A stretch of 64,000 nt of DNA. Source: Sphingobacteriales bacterium. GTDB taxonomy: Bacteria > Bacteroidota > Bacteroidia > Chitinophagales > Chitinophagaceae. The notes beneath the pieces were generated by a model that did not search any database, was not told the origin of the DNA, and saw only the letters and a list, made by a program, of their open reading frames with translations. The position numbers and the translations under genes are program-made. The DNA is taken from assembly GCA_012270485.1 (NCBI GenBank), contig JAAXIF010000107.1, forward strand, positions 29,769 to 93,768, given 5' to 3'. Below, one piece after another: positions 18,238 to 27,099 of the stretch (positions are counted from its first letter, which is position 1; every line of letters starts with the position of its first letter).

Positions 18238-19734
18238 ATGAACCTGAAATCCTTATTGGCAAAACCTTTTGCCCAATACATCCATAAACAGATACGTAGA
18301 AACAGCAGTAATGCCCTTTCAGACCAGGACGCAATTCTCAAACAGCTCCTTAAAATTGGGAAGGGAACTGTTTTTGGGAAAGACCATCATTTGGAGGCCG
18401 TACATACTTATGACGAGTTTCATCAGGCCATTCCTATACGAGACTATGAATTGCTGAAACCCTATATCAGCCAGGTAAAAGAGGGTAAGGAAAATGTACT
18501 TTGGAAAGGGAAACCCATCTATTTTGCTAAAACCAGCGGTACTACCAGTGGAGTAAAATATATACCCATCACCAAAGATTCGATTCCCAATCATATTAAT
18601 ACAGCCCGTAATGCGCTATTATGTTATATGGCTGAGACTGGCAATAGTGCATTTGCCGGTGGTAAAATGATCTTTTTGAGCGGTTCTCCTGAACTGGAAA
18701 GAGTAGGTGGTGTACCAACCGGTCGATTGAGCGGTATCGTCAACCATCATATACCCAGTTATCTGCGCACCAACCAATTGCCCAGCTATGAAACCAATTG
18801 TATTGAAGACTGGGAAACCAAATTGGACAAAATCGTTGAAGAAACCATTCGAAAAGACATGAGTCTGATCAGCGGTATCCCACCTTGGATGCAGATGTAT
18901 TTCGATCGGCTTATCGAGAAAAGTGGTAAGAAAGTAGGAGACTTGTTCCCGAATTTTAGCGTGATGGTACAAGGGGGGGTCAATTTTGAACCCTACCGAG
19001 CAAAACTTTTTGAAAGTATTGGACGAAAAGTGGATTCGATTGAACTGTTCCCGGCCAGTGAGGGATTTTTTGCTTTTCAGGATAGTCAAGAGGCATATGG
19101 ACTTTTGCTGAATACCAATAGCGGTATTTTTTTCGAGTTTATTCCGGCAGGCGAAATCTTTTCAGAAAACCCTACTCGCTTAAGTCTGAAAGACGTTAAA
19201 ATTGGACAGAATTATGCACTGATCATCAATAGCAATGCAGGGTTATGGGGATATAATATTGGCGATACCGTGAAATTCGTGAGTACCGATCCTTATCGTT
19301 TGGTGGTGACGGGAAGAATCAAGCATTTTATATCTGCTTTTGGTGAGCATGTGATTGGAGAAGAAGTAGAAGCGGCTTTACTGAAAGCAGCAACAGCAAC
19401 CGGTGCCAGTATTGTTGAATTTACCGTGGCCCCCATGATAGCCCAAGGAGAAGGAAAAAGCTATCATGAATGGTTCATTGAATTTGAAAAAGAACCGGAT
19501 GACATGAACGCTTTCATTGAACAAACGGATAATAACCTGCGAGAGAAGAATGTGTATTACGATGATTTGATCAGGGGGAATATTTTACAACGACTGCAAA
19601 TCAATAGGGTCAGGAAGAATGGCTTCATTGATTATATGCGATCGATTGGGAAATTAGGTGGTCAGAATAAAGTACCCAGATTGAGTAACGATCGCGTATT
19701 AGCAGATGGATTGAATTCTTTTGTTCAGAGCTAG
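18238..19734 (+). CDS. GH3 auxin-responsive promoter-family protein (acyl-adenylate enzyme)
   Basis: A 498-aa protein of the GH3 family (ANL-like adenylating enzymes). The phosphate-binding loop FAKTSGTTSGVKYIPIT (from about residue 96) is the GH3 ATP motif. Later motifs include LFPASEGFFAF near 271, LWGYNIGDTVKFV near 336 and VTGRIKHFISAFGEHV near 359. Plant GH3 enzymes conjugate amino acids to acyl acids; bacterial substrates are mostly unknown, so only an acyl-AMP-dependent ligase role is suggested. Single gene, flanked by the divergent rplU operon and by dxr. Confidence 0.85.
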   Translation: MNLKSLLAKPFAQYIHKQIRRNSSNALSDQDAILKQLLKIGKGTVFGKDHHLEAVHTYDEFHQAIPIRDYELLKPYISQVKEGKENVLWKGKPIYFAKTSGTTSGVKYIPITKDSIPNHINTARNALLCYMAETGNSAFAGGKMIFLSGSPELERVGGVPTGRLSGIVNHHIPSYLRTNQLPSYETNCIEDWETKLDKIVEETIRKDMSLISGIPPWMQMYFDRLIEKSGKKVGDLFPNFSVMVQGGVNFEPYRAKLFESIGRKVDSIELFPASEGFFAFQDSQEAYGLLLNTNSGIFFEFIPAGEIFSENPTRLSLKDVKIGQNYALIINSNAGLWGYNIGDTVKFVSTDPYRLVVTGRIKHFISAFGEHVIGEEVEAALLKAATATGASIVEFTVAPMIAQGEGKSYHEWFIEFEKEPDDMNAFIEQTDNNLREKNVYYDDLIRGNILQRLQINRVRKNGFIDYMRSIGKLGGQNKVPRLSNDRVLADGLNSFVQS

Positions 19735-19892
19735 TGCAAGTACCCAAACTTTTCTAGGCAATCATCGTAAGTCTATTTTACATGGGATGAAAATTAGCAG
19801 ATCATTATATCCGATAAGTTTCATCGCATGATGCCAACTCTTTTTTTTGGCATATATTGTGTAACTATGCCCGCAAATTGCGGAACATTCCT

Positions 19893-21050
19893 ATGAATCA
19901 GAAAAGAATCGCCATATTCGGGTCTACAGGATCTATCGGTACACAAGCGTTGGATGTAATTGCGGCTAATCCTGATTTGTTTTCTGCAGAGATCCTTACA
20001 GCTCAAAGCAATGATGAATTGCTGATTAAACAAGCCTTACAGTTCAATCCCAATCTGGTCGTAATAGGCGACGAGAGAAAGTACCAAAACGTTAAAGACG
20101 CACTATCTTCTACTGATATCAAAGTGTTTGCAGGAGAGAAAGCATTGGTAGAAGCCGCAGCCATGGATTGTTATGATATGATGTTGGCTGCTATTGTAGG
20201 TTATGCCGGATTGAAACCAACATTGATGGCCATTTCCAATGGAAAGGCAATCGGACTTGCCAATAAAGAAACATTGGTTGTGGCAGGTGATATTGTGATG
20301 CGCATGGCATTGGAAAAAAATGTTCCCGTTATACCGGTAGATAGTGAGCACTCGGCTATCTTTCAATGTTTGGTGGGTGAGGGAAGAAACAAGATCGAAA
20401 AAATAGTATTGACAGCGAGTGGTGGCCCCTTTCTTGGCAAGAAGCCCAATTTTTTAGTGAATGTCAAAAGAGATCATGCACTGCAACATCCCAACTGGAG
20501 CATGGGGGCAAAGATCAGTATCGACTCTGCAACCCTGATGAATAAGGGATTAGAAATGATCGAGGCTCGATGGTTGTTCAATTTAAGGCCTGATCAAATA
20601 GAAGTGGTGGTACATCCACAAAGTATCATACACAGTTTGGTTCAGTTTGAAGATGGAAGTATCAAAGCGCAAATGGGTTTGCCGGATATGAAATTACCCA
20701 TTCAGTATGCCATGGCTTTTCCTCAAAGGATACCCAATGCTTTTCCGAGGTATGATTTTAAAAAACCTAACATCCTTACATTCGAAGAACCCGATACCAA
20801 AACCTTTCGCAATTTAGCATTGGCTACCGAGGCATTGTACAAGGGAGGAAATATGCCCTGTATCCTCAATGCAGCCAATGAGATCGCTGTTTTTGCATTT
20901 TTGCGCAACCGGATCGGCTTTTTGGATATGACAGAAGTGGTGGAACAAACCATGCGTAAAACCCCTTTTATTGAGCAACCTACGCTGGAAGAATATTTTG
21001 AAACTGATGGTGAAGCTCGAAATTTCGCCGCCACTTTAATTCACCTGTAA
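19893..21050 (+). CDS. dxr: 1-deoxy-D-xylulose 5-phosphate reductoisomerase
   Basis: A 385-aa enzyme from the ATG at 19893; the TTG-type extension to 19857 adds 12 non-family residues. The NADPH-binding motif GSTGSIGTQALDVI lies near residue 9. The catalytic region has PVDSEHSAIFQCL near 149 and TASGGPFL near 179, then SIDSATLMNKGLE near 211. It converts DXP to MEP, the first committed step of the MEP isoprenoid pathway. The short palindrome CCGCAAATTGCGG lies 10 bp upstream of the start. rseP follows after 82 bp, a common neighbour arrangement. Confidence 0.96.
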   Translation: MNQKRIAIFGSTGSIGTQALDVIAANPDLFSAEILTAQSNDELLIKQALQFNPNLVVIGDERKYQNVKDALSSTDIKVFAGEKALVEAAAMDCYDMMLAAIVGYAGLKPTLMAISNGKAIGLANKETLVVAGDIVMRMALEKNVPVIPVDSEHSAIFQCLVGEGRNKIEKIVLTASGGPFLGKKPNFLVNVKRDHALQHPNWSMGAKISIDSATLMNKGLEMIEARWLFNLRPDQIEVVVHPQSIIHSLVQFEDGSIKAQMGLPDMKLPIQYAMAFPQRIPNAFPRYDFKKPNILTFEEPDTKTFRNLALATEALYKGGNMPCILNAANEIAVFAFLRNRIGFLDMTEVVEQTMRKTPFIEQPTLEEYFETDGEARNFAATLIHL

Positions 21051-21132
21051 TCTTTTTCCTATTTTCACCACCAATTCTTTATCACTGCACAAGAGAAAGA
21101 TTGTAGACATTTAAAACACAGCAGTAACCTGT

Positions 21133-22485
21133 ATGACATTATTAGCAATTGATTGGAGTAGTGTGGCGGTCAAGGCCGGACAATTCATTTTATCTTTTTC
21201 GATACTCGTGGTTCTTCATGAACTGGGACATTTTTTACCGGCACGCTGGTTCAAATGTAGAGTAGAGAAATTCTATCTGTTCTTCAATCCATGGTTCAGT
21301 CTTTGGAAAACCAAAAAAGGAGAAACTGAATATGGATTGGGTTGGGTACCCTTTGGCGGTTATGTGAAGATTGCCGGTATGATTGACGAAAGCATGGACA
21401 AAGAGCAAATGAAATTGCCCCCACAACCATGGGAGTTTCGTGCAAAACCGGCTTGGCAACGTTTGATCATTATGATCGGTGGGGTAGTATTGAATGTGAT
21501 CTTAGCCATTGTTATTTTTATCGGGATCACATGGAAATGGGGGGAAGAGTATTTACCGGTTCAAAATTTGAAATATGGGATCCATGCCGATTCACTGGCA
21601 AGATCCATTGGTATTCAGGATGGAGATAAAATCGTTGGTATCAATCAAAAAACCATTGAAAATTTTGGTACACTTGAATCAGAGCTGATGCTCAATGATG
21701 CACAGAGCATCAAAGTAGAAAGAAATGGTACTACACAAGAACTTAAGATTCCGGAAGGATTCATCAAGCAACTGGTGAAAAACAGAAGAACGGGGGGGAT
21801 GATTGTTCCGCAATATCCTGCTATTGTAGATTCTGTTTCTTCGAAAGATGCCGTATTTACTCAAAACGAACTGCGTAAAGGAGATACCTTGATTGGTTTG
21901 AATGGAACTGCTTTTCAATTCTATCATCAATACCAGCAATTGATCAAAGGATACGAAGATTCTATTGTTACCATTTCTGTATTACGTGGAGCAGATACTG
22001 TTGATGTGAGGGCTCGTGTGAATGATAAAGGTAAACTCGGCTTTTTTGCAGTGTCTCCTTTGACCATGTTTGGTACAGTAACGAAAGAATTTACTTTCAT
22101 GGAAGCGATCCCTGTTGGCTTTAATCGTTGTTGGGAAACCTTAGATCGTTATATCACCGGTATCAAACAAATATTTACAGGTAAGGTGGATGCAAGTGAT
22201 TCATTAGGTAGTGTAATCAGTATTGGTAATACATTCCCTGGTGTATGGGATTGGGAACGCTTCTGGACATTAACCGGCATCTTCTCCATTGTACTAGCAT
22301 TCATGAATATTTTACCTATTCCTGCTTTGGATGGTGGACATGCGCTTTTCACACTCATTGAAATGATCACCGGACGTAAACCCGGAGATAAATTCATGGA
22401 GTATGCGCAGATGGTAGGTATGATTTTATTGTTAGGATTGATGGCATATGCCTTAGGATTAGACTTCTGGCGATTGTTCAAATAA
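21133..22485 (+). CDS. rseP: Site-2 membrane zinc metalloprotease RseP
   Basis: A 450-aa membrane protease. HELGH at 29-33 in the first TM supplies zinc ligands and the catalytic Glu. A second motif, NILPIPALDGGH near 392-403, supplies the third ligand (Asp). Two PDZ-like domains lie between (about 150-320). It performs regulated intramembrane proteolysis of anti-sigma factors or signal-peptide remnants in the inner membrane. It follows dxr, a frequent bacterial order, and ends at a terminator. Confidence 0.93.
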   Translation: MTLLAIDWSSVAVKAGQFILSFSILVVLHELGHFLPARWFKCRVEKFYLFFNPWFSLWKTKKGETEYGLGWVPFGGYVKIAGMIDESMDKEQMKLPPQPWEFRAKPAWQRLIIMIGGVVLNVILAIVIFIGITWKWGEEYLPVQNLKYGIHADSLARSIGIQDGDKIVGINQKTIENFGTLESELMLNDAQSIKVERNGTTQELKIPEGFIKQLVKNRRTGGMIVPQYPAIVDSVSSKDAVFTQNELRKGDTLIGLNGTAFQFYHQYQQLIKGYEDSIVTISVLRGADTVDVRARVNDKGKLGFFAVSPLTMFGTVTKEFTFMEAIPVGFNRCWETLDRYITGIKQIFTGKVDASDSLGSVISIGNTFPGVWDWERFWTLTGIFSIVLAFMNILPIPALDGGHALFTLIEMITGRKPGDKFMEYAQMVGMILLLGLMAYALGLDFWRLFK

Positions 22486-22504
22486 GAGATCATCAAAAAT
22501 TAGT

Positions 22505-22538
22505 AGCGCTCAACTATATCAATGGTTGAGCGCTTTTG
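22505..22538 (+). terminator. Intrinsic terminator after rseP
   Basis: AGCGCTCAAC (22505-22514) pairs perfectly with GTTGAGCGCT (22525-22534) around a 10-nt loop and is followed by TTT. It sits between convergent genes, and may end both. Confidence 0.8.
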
Positions 22539-22563
22539 TATTTCTGATATTGCTAACAAAGAT

Positions 22564-23724
22564 TTACTTTCTTCTTCTTTTTTGCCAGATAAGATTTTCA
22601 AGTAATAACAGATTATTATAAGCAGGACAGTAATAATAAAAGGTACCTACTCCCATATTGGTGACCCTTTTTTTCCATGGGTCGGGCAACATAGAAGCCA
22701 TACTGGCGATAAAGAAATAGAACTGTTCATCTTCTATCAGATCAATCAAGCTTTTACTTTCATCAATAATTATTTCAGGAGGCTCAACACCCCAGCGAAG
22801 TAAGGAAGTGCTCAATAATATCTTATCCATGAAAGAGGTAGCAGAAGTCAACGCCTTTTTCGTATCCTCAATCAGTTGAGGTTTTAGTTGCTCCAATGAT
22901 GGGATTGGTCTTAATGACATCAGTCTTGAAACATGGTATAAGATATTTGGCAGCGTTGCATAATGTGGAGAAACATAATTGGCAGACTGAACATGTTTGT
23001 TAGTCTTAATCATGTCTTCAATCAAATACAAACTGGCAGAGTCGGCGGCGGTCCATTCTAAGTTATACAACTGAACGAAGTACAAAACATTCGACAATAC
23101 ACTGATATCAAAATCAACCGGCATTTTTTCACCAAACCAGGTTGAATAAGCGCCTACTTTCTTGTATTCAGGAAAAGTGTTGGTTACTTTTTTATTTTCA
23201 TTATTGGTATAACCCTGCATCAATTGATGAATCGCTTTTGCTATTGAATCATGGCTTCTTTGTGCCATTAATATTATTACCGTGTCATCAAGATCATCGG
23301 GCAAGGATCTGCTTTTATTAAATAAGTTGAGCCAACCAGAATGGGGAAATATCTGCGGGTGCTCAGTAGGCCAAAAATTATAAGTATGCCTTTTGTTTTT
23401 CCTGTTTTGGAATATCGGGTAAACAGATTGAGTATTATGGATGATCGTACTAGCCTGTATTTGTTGTGTAGTAGATAAGTCCTTCTTTATGTCCTCTAGC
23501 GTGAAAGCGACAAGACCTGTAAAAAAAGGATTGATATCTGCTTTATACCGTGTTTTATTGAGCGCATACATGCGGTATGAGGGGATACTTCCTTTCGGAA
23601 ATACTGCATTGTCCTTTGCCTGTAAATAATCAATGCGTTGTAATAGTCTTGAAATAAGAAGACTGTCATTTGCGATAAGACTGACAGATAATAAGAGTAG
23701 AAAAAACGTTACACAATATTTCAT
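22564..23724 (-). CDS. Exported protein with DDLDDT motif, possibly an alpha/alpha-toroid fold
   Basis: A 386-aa protein with a signal peptide (MKYCVTFFLLLLSVSLIA). I do not recognise a named family. The mature part is helical and carries SLPDDLDDTVIIL near residue 141. It also has FDISVLSNVLYFVQLY near 208. The acidic DDLDDT followed by an N-V-L-Y helix recalls aspartate-rich motifs in prenyltransferase/squalene-cyclase-like toroids, but the rest gives no firm support. Location is probably periplasmic. Convergent with rseP; upstream 130 bp lead to ssrA, transcribed the same way. Confidence 0.6.
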   Translation of the reverse strand: MKYCVTFFLLLLSVSLIANDSLLISRLLQRIDYLQAKDNAVFPKGSIPSYRMYALNKTRYKADINPFFTGLVAFTLEDIKKDLSTTQQIQASTIIHNTQSVYPIFQNRKNKRHTYNFWPTEHPQIFPHSGWLNLFNKSRSLPDDLDDTVIILMAQRSHDSIAKAIHQLMQGYTNNENKKVTNTFPEYKKVGAYSTWFGEKMPVDFDISVLSNVLYFVQLYNLEWTAADSASLYLIEDMIKTNKHVQSANYVSPHYATLPNILYHVSRLMSLRPIPSLEQLKPQLIEDTKKALTSATSFMDKILLSTSLLRWGVEPPEIIIDESKSLIDLIEDEQFYFFIASMASMLPDPWKKRVTNMGVGTFYYYCPAYNNLLLLENLIWQKRRRK

Positions 23725-23854
23725 CTATCGTAAAAATACATTCTTTTGTTTTTCTTGTTTGAGTAACATTTTGGATAAATAGCAGTATACCTATCTATTA
23801 ACCCAATATCTTATATAAAAAAAGCAGGAAAACAATTTGTATTTCCTGCTTTAG

Positions 23855-24224
23855 TGGAGTCGAGGGGAGTCGAACCCCTGTCCAAACATCGCTACCATTA
23901 GCTTTCTACATGCTTATTTCATGATTATTTGTCGGTGTACTGCCGGACATGAACAAACCAACACTACACTTAGCTGGATGGTCTTAAGCAACAGTCACAG
24001 CCTTCTGTTGCAGCAACCTGTGTTTATTTTGAGTCGGCGGCGGCACCTGGTAACAGATCAACCTGTGCGGCGGCCCAAATGACTAACTAATCACTGATTA
24101 GGCAGCCATGGCATACTGTGTATTGCCATTTGAAGTTTGAATATTCAGATTTAAGTGCTAATTATCCAACGCACTGCATGCTTACACCAACCGTACCATA
24201 TGCTGTCAAAACCAGTACGACCCC
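23855..24224 (-). ncRNA. ssrA: Transfer-messenger RNA (tmRNA)
   Basis: Read on the minus strand, the 5' end GGGGTCG (from 24224) pairs with CGACTCC (23862-23856) to form the 7-bp acceptor stem. The T-arm is AGGGG-TTCGACT-CCCCT next to the 3' end. The tag frame runs from 24127 to the TAA at 24100-24098 and encodes GNTQYAMAA, a typical Bacteroidota degradation tag starting at a Gly resume codon. The encoded 3' tail after the discriminator A is CTA, not CCA, so CCA must be added or repaired after transcription. Works with SmpB (53947-54387) in rescuing stalled ribosomes. Confidence 0.93.
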
Positions 24225-24233
24225 GTGCGTCTG

Positions 24234-24241
24234 CAAAGTTA
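24234..24241 (-). promoter_or_regulatory. -7 element of ssrA
   Basis: On the minus strand TAACTTTG matches TAnnTTTG and lies 9 nt upstream of the predicted 5' end of tmRNA, which supports both calls. No TTG is seen at the -33 position. Confidence 0.65.
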
Positions 24242-24292
24242 CGATTATTTGCTATGCACTTGTTGGAGGTTCTGTTAAAGCTGGACACATAA

Positions 24293-24325
24293 AAAAAGTC
24301 ATCCACCTTAGGTGGATGACTTTTT
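24293..24325. terminator. Bidirectional hairpin between bactofilin gene and ssrA
   Basis: AAAAAGTCATCCACC (24293-24307) and its perfect complement (24311-24325) form a 15-bp stem with a TTA loop and A/T tails on both sides. It most likely terminates the minus-strand bactofilin gene that ends at 24345. Confidence 0.85.
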
Positions 24326-24344
24326 ATGATAGAAGGTTTAGTTA

Positions 24345-24947
24345 TTAGGATTGATCCGGTTCAATTACTTCACTATTATCCGAACTTCCGGAAGAAGGCG
24401 GATTAGGCGCTACATAAATCGTTTGATGGTAAAACTTATTGGAAGGCTTTACCTGCGACATTTTTTCTTGGAAAATATTCAGGTAGTTATTGTCTTTATT
24501 GTTTTTACCAAATACCTCTTTCAAATGCGTATATAAATCCAATGAACTGGCTTCAAAAGCATTGGTTTCGAGACTGATCAATTTGATATTGGCATCCACA
24601 TACTGATTCATTTCAGTATTGATAATGGTACAATGAATGCTTCCTTTCAATACCGAATCTTTACATAGATTCACGCGTAAGCCGTATAATGATCCCTCAA
24701 ATTCGCCTTCCACTTTTATATCGTTACAGATAATTACACCTGTCATTACACCGGAAGGAGTGATATGTACTGTTTTTTTACTGTACAATACACCATTGAA
24801 ATTGCCGTCCAGTACAATATCGTTCTCTGAATCAAGTACCCCCGATACATTGGTAGACTTCGTAATCACCAGTTTTTCTTCTGAAAAAGATTGATTTCCA
24901 AAATTGGTATTGGGGTCATGCAGTAATTGCTCTCTGAACTTATTCAT
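24345..24947 (-). CDS. Bactofilin-like polymer-forming cytoskeletal protein
   Basis: A 200-aa protein from the ATG at 24947; the extra eight residues upstream would need a TTG. The central part (about 30-125) is a run of short beta strands with the bactofilin signature of G-x-hydrophobic steps: VSGVLDSENDIVLDGNFNGVL, then VHITPSGVMTGVIICNDIKV and KDSVLKGSIHC (each a part of one right-handed beta-helix). Bactofilins polymerise without nucleotide and shape cells or tether envelope enzymes. A Ser/Pro-rich tail follows. A second bactofilin is divergent at 25126, with 178 bp between them. Confidence 0.8.
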   Translation of the reverse strand: MNKFREQLLHDPNTNFGNQSFSEEKLVITKSTNVSGVLDSENDIVLDGNFNGVLYSKKTVHITPSGVMTGVIICNDIKVEGEFEGSLYGLRVNLCKDSVLKGSIHCTIINTEMNQYVDANIKLISLETNAFEASSLDLYTHLKEVFGKNNKDNNYLNIFQEKMSQVKPSNKFYHQTIYVAPNPPSSGSSDNSEVIEPDQS

Positions 24948-25125
24948 GGTTTGAAGTTTAAAAACAGTCAATAAATAACATAAATCTACGTGTAGCTAAT
25001 ATTTGTGCTTCAAGATACACAAATTATTTATTTGTGAACATGGATGATTATGGCTTTTTAGCCATGACTATCCGGTTTTTTTGGTTATCTTGAATGTCCC
25101 ATATCAATAAAATGGGGTTTATCCT

Positions 25126-25590
25126 ATGTTTTTTCTCAAAAAAAGCAAAACCGAGCCTATGCTTCCGGCAGTTCAGGTAGTTTCCGGAGGTTTCTATTTT
25201 GGGATCATTCGTACCATCTCACCCATTCGTATTGAGGGCGATTTTAAAGGCATTATTTTCTGTAATAATAAAGTAATCATCGACAGTAAAGCCACTGTCA
25301 ATGGTGATATTCTCTGCCATGAAATTGTAATAGGGGGGCTTGTAGAAGGGAATGTAATCTGTAAAAACAAATGCATGCTGAAGGAAAATGCTGTAGTCAG
25401 CGGTGTTGTTCGAACAGTTCAATTTGAAAATGAAACAGATAGTTCTGTATCCGGACCAGTGTACGTGAATAAAGAAAACAAACACATCGATATTGATGAG
25501 TATTATGATCTTTTCAATAAAAAAGAGAATCTCGAAAAAATCAAAGCTGAATATTTTTCATTACCACAAAAATTGATACTGATCACCTGA
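25126..25590 (+). CDS. Bactofilin-like polymer-forming cytoskeletal protein
   Basis: A 154-aa protein. The beta-helix core is seen in GGFYFGIIRTISPIRIEGDFKG (split pattern) and IIDSKATVNGDILCHEIVIGG, with VEGNVICKNKCMLKENAVVSG following, the repeating G-x-V steps of bactofilins. Shorter than the divergent paralogue at 24345 and with a different tail, so the two may co-assemble. The DUF985 gene begins 9 bp after its stop, suggesting an operon. Confidence 0.8.
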   Translation: MFFLKKSKTEPMLPAVQVVSGGFYFGIIRTISPIRIEGDFKGIIFCNNKVIIDSKATVNGDILCHEIVIGGLVEGNVICKNKCMLKENAVVSGVVRTVQFENETDSSVSGPVYVNKENKHIDIDEYYDLFNKKENLEKIKAEYFSLPQKLILIT

Positions 25591-25599
25591 TATTTGTAC

Positions 25600-26100
25600 A
25601 TGCATCCAACAGTAGCAACATTGGTTCAACGTTTTGACCTGAAGCCTCATCCGGAAGGTGGTTTTTATAGCGAAACCTATCGAAGTATCGAATCTATTCC
25701 TACTACTGCCTTACCCGATCGTTTCATAGGTGATAGGTATTTTTCATCAGCAATCTATTTTATACTCGAAAAAGGAAATTTTTCTGCTTTTCATCGCATT
25801 AAAAGTGATGAGTGCTGGCATTTTTATAGTGGCGACCCTTTATGGATACATGTGCTTTATGAAGATGGGAGAGCCGAAACCATCACCCTTGGAAATACTG
25901 AAGATGCCGTGTATCAATATGTAGTCCCTGCCGGCAGTTGGTTTGCATCCGAGACTGCGCCGACAGGTGTTTTTTCATTAGTGGGTTGTACCGTAGCGCC
26001 TGCTTTTGATTTTGCGGATTTTGAATTGGCAAAAGCTGAAGAACTGATCCGGAATTTTCCGACGCATCAAAATCTGATTCAGCGATTGTGTAGACAATAA
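25600..26100 (+). CDS. Cupin-fold DUF985-family protein
   Basis: A 166-aa protein from the ATG at 25600; the frame extends to a TTG at 25594. Conserved features are LKPHPEGGFYSETYRS near residue 14, AIYFILEKGNFSAFHRI near 49, DECWHFYSGDPLWIHVL near 68 and VPAGSWFASE near 107. This is the single-cupin DUF985 fold, related to sugar epimerase-like cupins; activity is not established. Its start follows the bactofilin stop by 9 bp. Confidence 0.8.
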   Translation: MHPTVATLVQRFDLKPHPEGGFYSETYRSIESIPTTALPDRFIGDRYFSSAIYFILEKGNFSAFHRIKSDECWHFYSGDPLWIHVLYEDGRAETITLGNTEDAVYQYVVPAGSWFASETAPTGVFSLVGCTVAPAFDFADFELAKAEELIRNFPTHQNLIQRLCRQ

Positions 26101-26103
26101 AGA

Positions 26104-26463
26104 TTATCTGTTGGCATAAAACATCCGAATCACCTGATAAGCAAGGATACAAAGCAGAAGAATGGTAACAATACTAATCAATACCCAATTTTGGTCTTTA
26201 ATGCCCCTTTTGAGTTTTCGTTTTTTTTCTTTTGCTGTTTGTTTGCGTAGTTGAATATTAAGTTGTGCGGCGTACTGCTGTAATTTCTTTTTATCCTGAA
26301 AATCCTGAAGTCCTTCTACTGCATCATTCAAAAAATCTGAATCGGCCATTTGTTTTTCGATAGCAAATCGCTCTTCGGGAGTGGCATTGCCTTCCAGATA
26401 GCGAAGAAGATCTTCCTGATTCATTTCTTCATCCTGGTGTAATATGTCTTTCAGATCGGTCAT
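26104..26463 (-). CDS. Putative anti-sigma factor, single-TM
   Basis: A 119-aa protein. The N-terminal cytoplasmic domain contains DLLRYLEGNATPEERFAIE near residue 18 and a following DAVEGL segment, a pattern seen in Bacteroidota membrane anti-sigma proteins. A Lys/Arg-rich stretch (about 75-87) precedes one TM helix (about 92-113). There is almost no extracytoplasmic domain, so it probably signals through partners. Its ATG directly abuts the sigma-factor stop (TGA-ATG), giving strong co-translation and an assignment by context. Confidence 0.75.
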   Translation of the reverse strand: MTDLKDILHQDEEMNQEDLLRYLEGNATPEERFAIEKQMADSDFLNDAVEGLQDFQDKKKLQQYAAQLNIQLRKQTAKEKKRKLKRGIKDQNWVLISIVTILLLCILAYQVIRMFYANR

Positions 26464-27027
26464 TCAGCGTTGTTTCATTTTCTTTTCAACAGATATCCTG
26501 AGATTTCTTTTCCCATTTTGGATATGACTTTTCACTTGTAAAAGCGTATATCCGGTTTGATCCACTATTTCCTGATAACTCATTTTACGCAGGTAGAATA
26601 AAGTTACGCATGTTTTCTGCTCTTCATTCAATTCTTGTAAAGACTGTTCCAGTAAGCCCAGGCTATGTTCTTTATCGAGTAGGCTTTGTTTATCTATTTC
26701 TGAAGAAGTGAGCTCTTCATGTGCTTCTGCCGATACAAAAATATGCTTATCGCGCAGTTTCATCAGACAGTGATTTTTGGCTACCATATAAAGCCAGCTT
26801 TTGATATAAGCTACTTTATACTTGCCCAGTTCGGTGATGACTTTTAGAAAGATCTGTTGTACTGCATCTTTAGATTCTTCTTCATTCTTGAGGTACTTCA
26901 TGCATACACCCAATAAAAGAAAAGTATATCGTTCAAGTAGAATTCCCAGCCATTCATTATTCCCGTCTATATAAAAACGTTCCAGTAATTCTGTATCGCT
27001 GATATGGGAATACTTCTCAGAATGCAC
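26464..27027 (-). CDS. ECF-type RNA polymerase sigma factor
   Basis: A 187-aa sigma-70 family protein. Region 2 includes NEEESKDAVQQIFLKVITEL near residue 47 and IKSWLYMVAKNHCLMKLRD near 73. Region 4 includes LNEEQKTCVTLFYLRKMSYQ and EIVDQTGYTLLQVKSHIQNG near 150, a helix-turn-helix. It directs RNA polymerase to a dedicated promoter set, unknown here. First gene of the pair with the anti-sigma. Not linked to a TonB receptor or FecR protein. Confidence 0.88.
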   Translation of the reverse strand: MHSEKYSHISDTELLERFYIDGNNEWLGILLERYTFLLLGVCMKYLKNEEESKDAVQQIFLKVITELGKYKVAYIKSWLYMVAKNHCLMKLRDKHIFVSAEAHEELTSSEIDKQSLLDKEHSLGLLEQSLQELNEEQKTCVTLFYLRKMSYQEIVDQTGYTLLQVKSHIQNGKRNLRISVEKKMKQR

Positions 27028-27099
27028 AATTCAAAATAGGTATTTATTATTAGATGCCCAACTTGCAAATTTCCATATCTTGATCATAAATTCCTTTCA

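Noticed and set aside
18619..19089. 156-aa minus-strand frame inside the GH3-like gene
   Set aside because: It is antisense to a well-conserved gene and has no recognisable domain; an open shadow frame.
24118..24348. 76-aa plus-strand frame across the ssrA 5' region and terminator
   Set aside because: It lies antisense to tmRNA and crosses the hairpin at 24293-24325.
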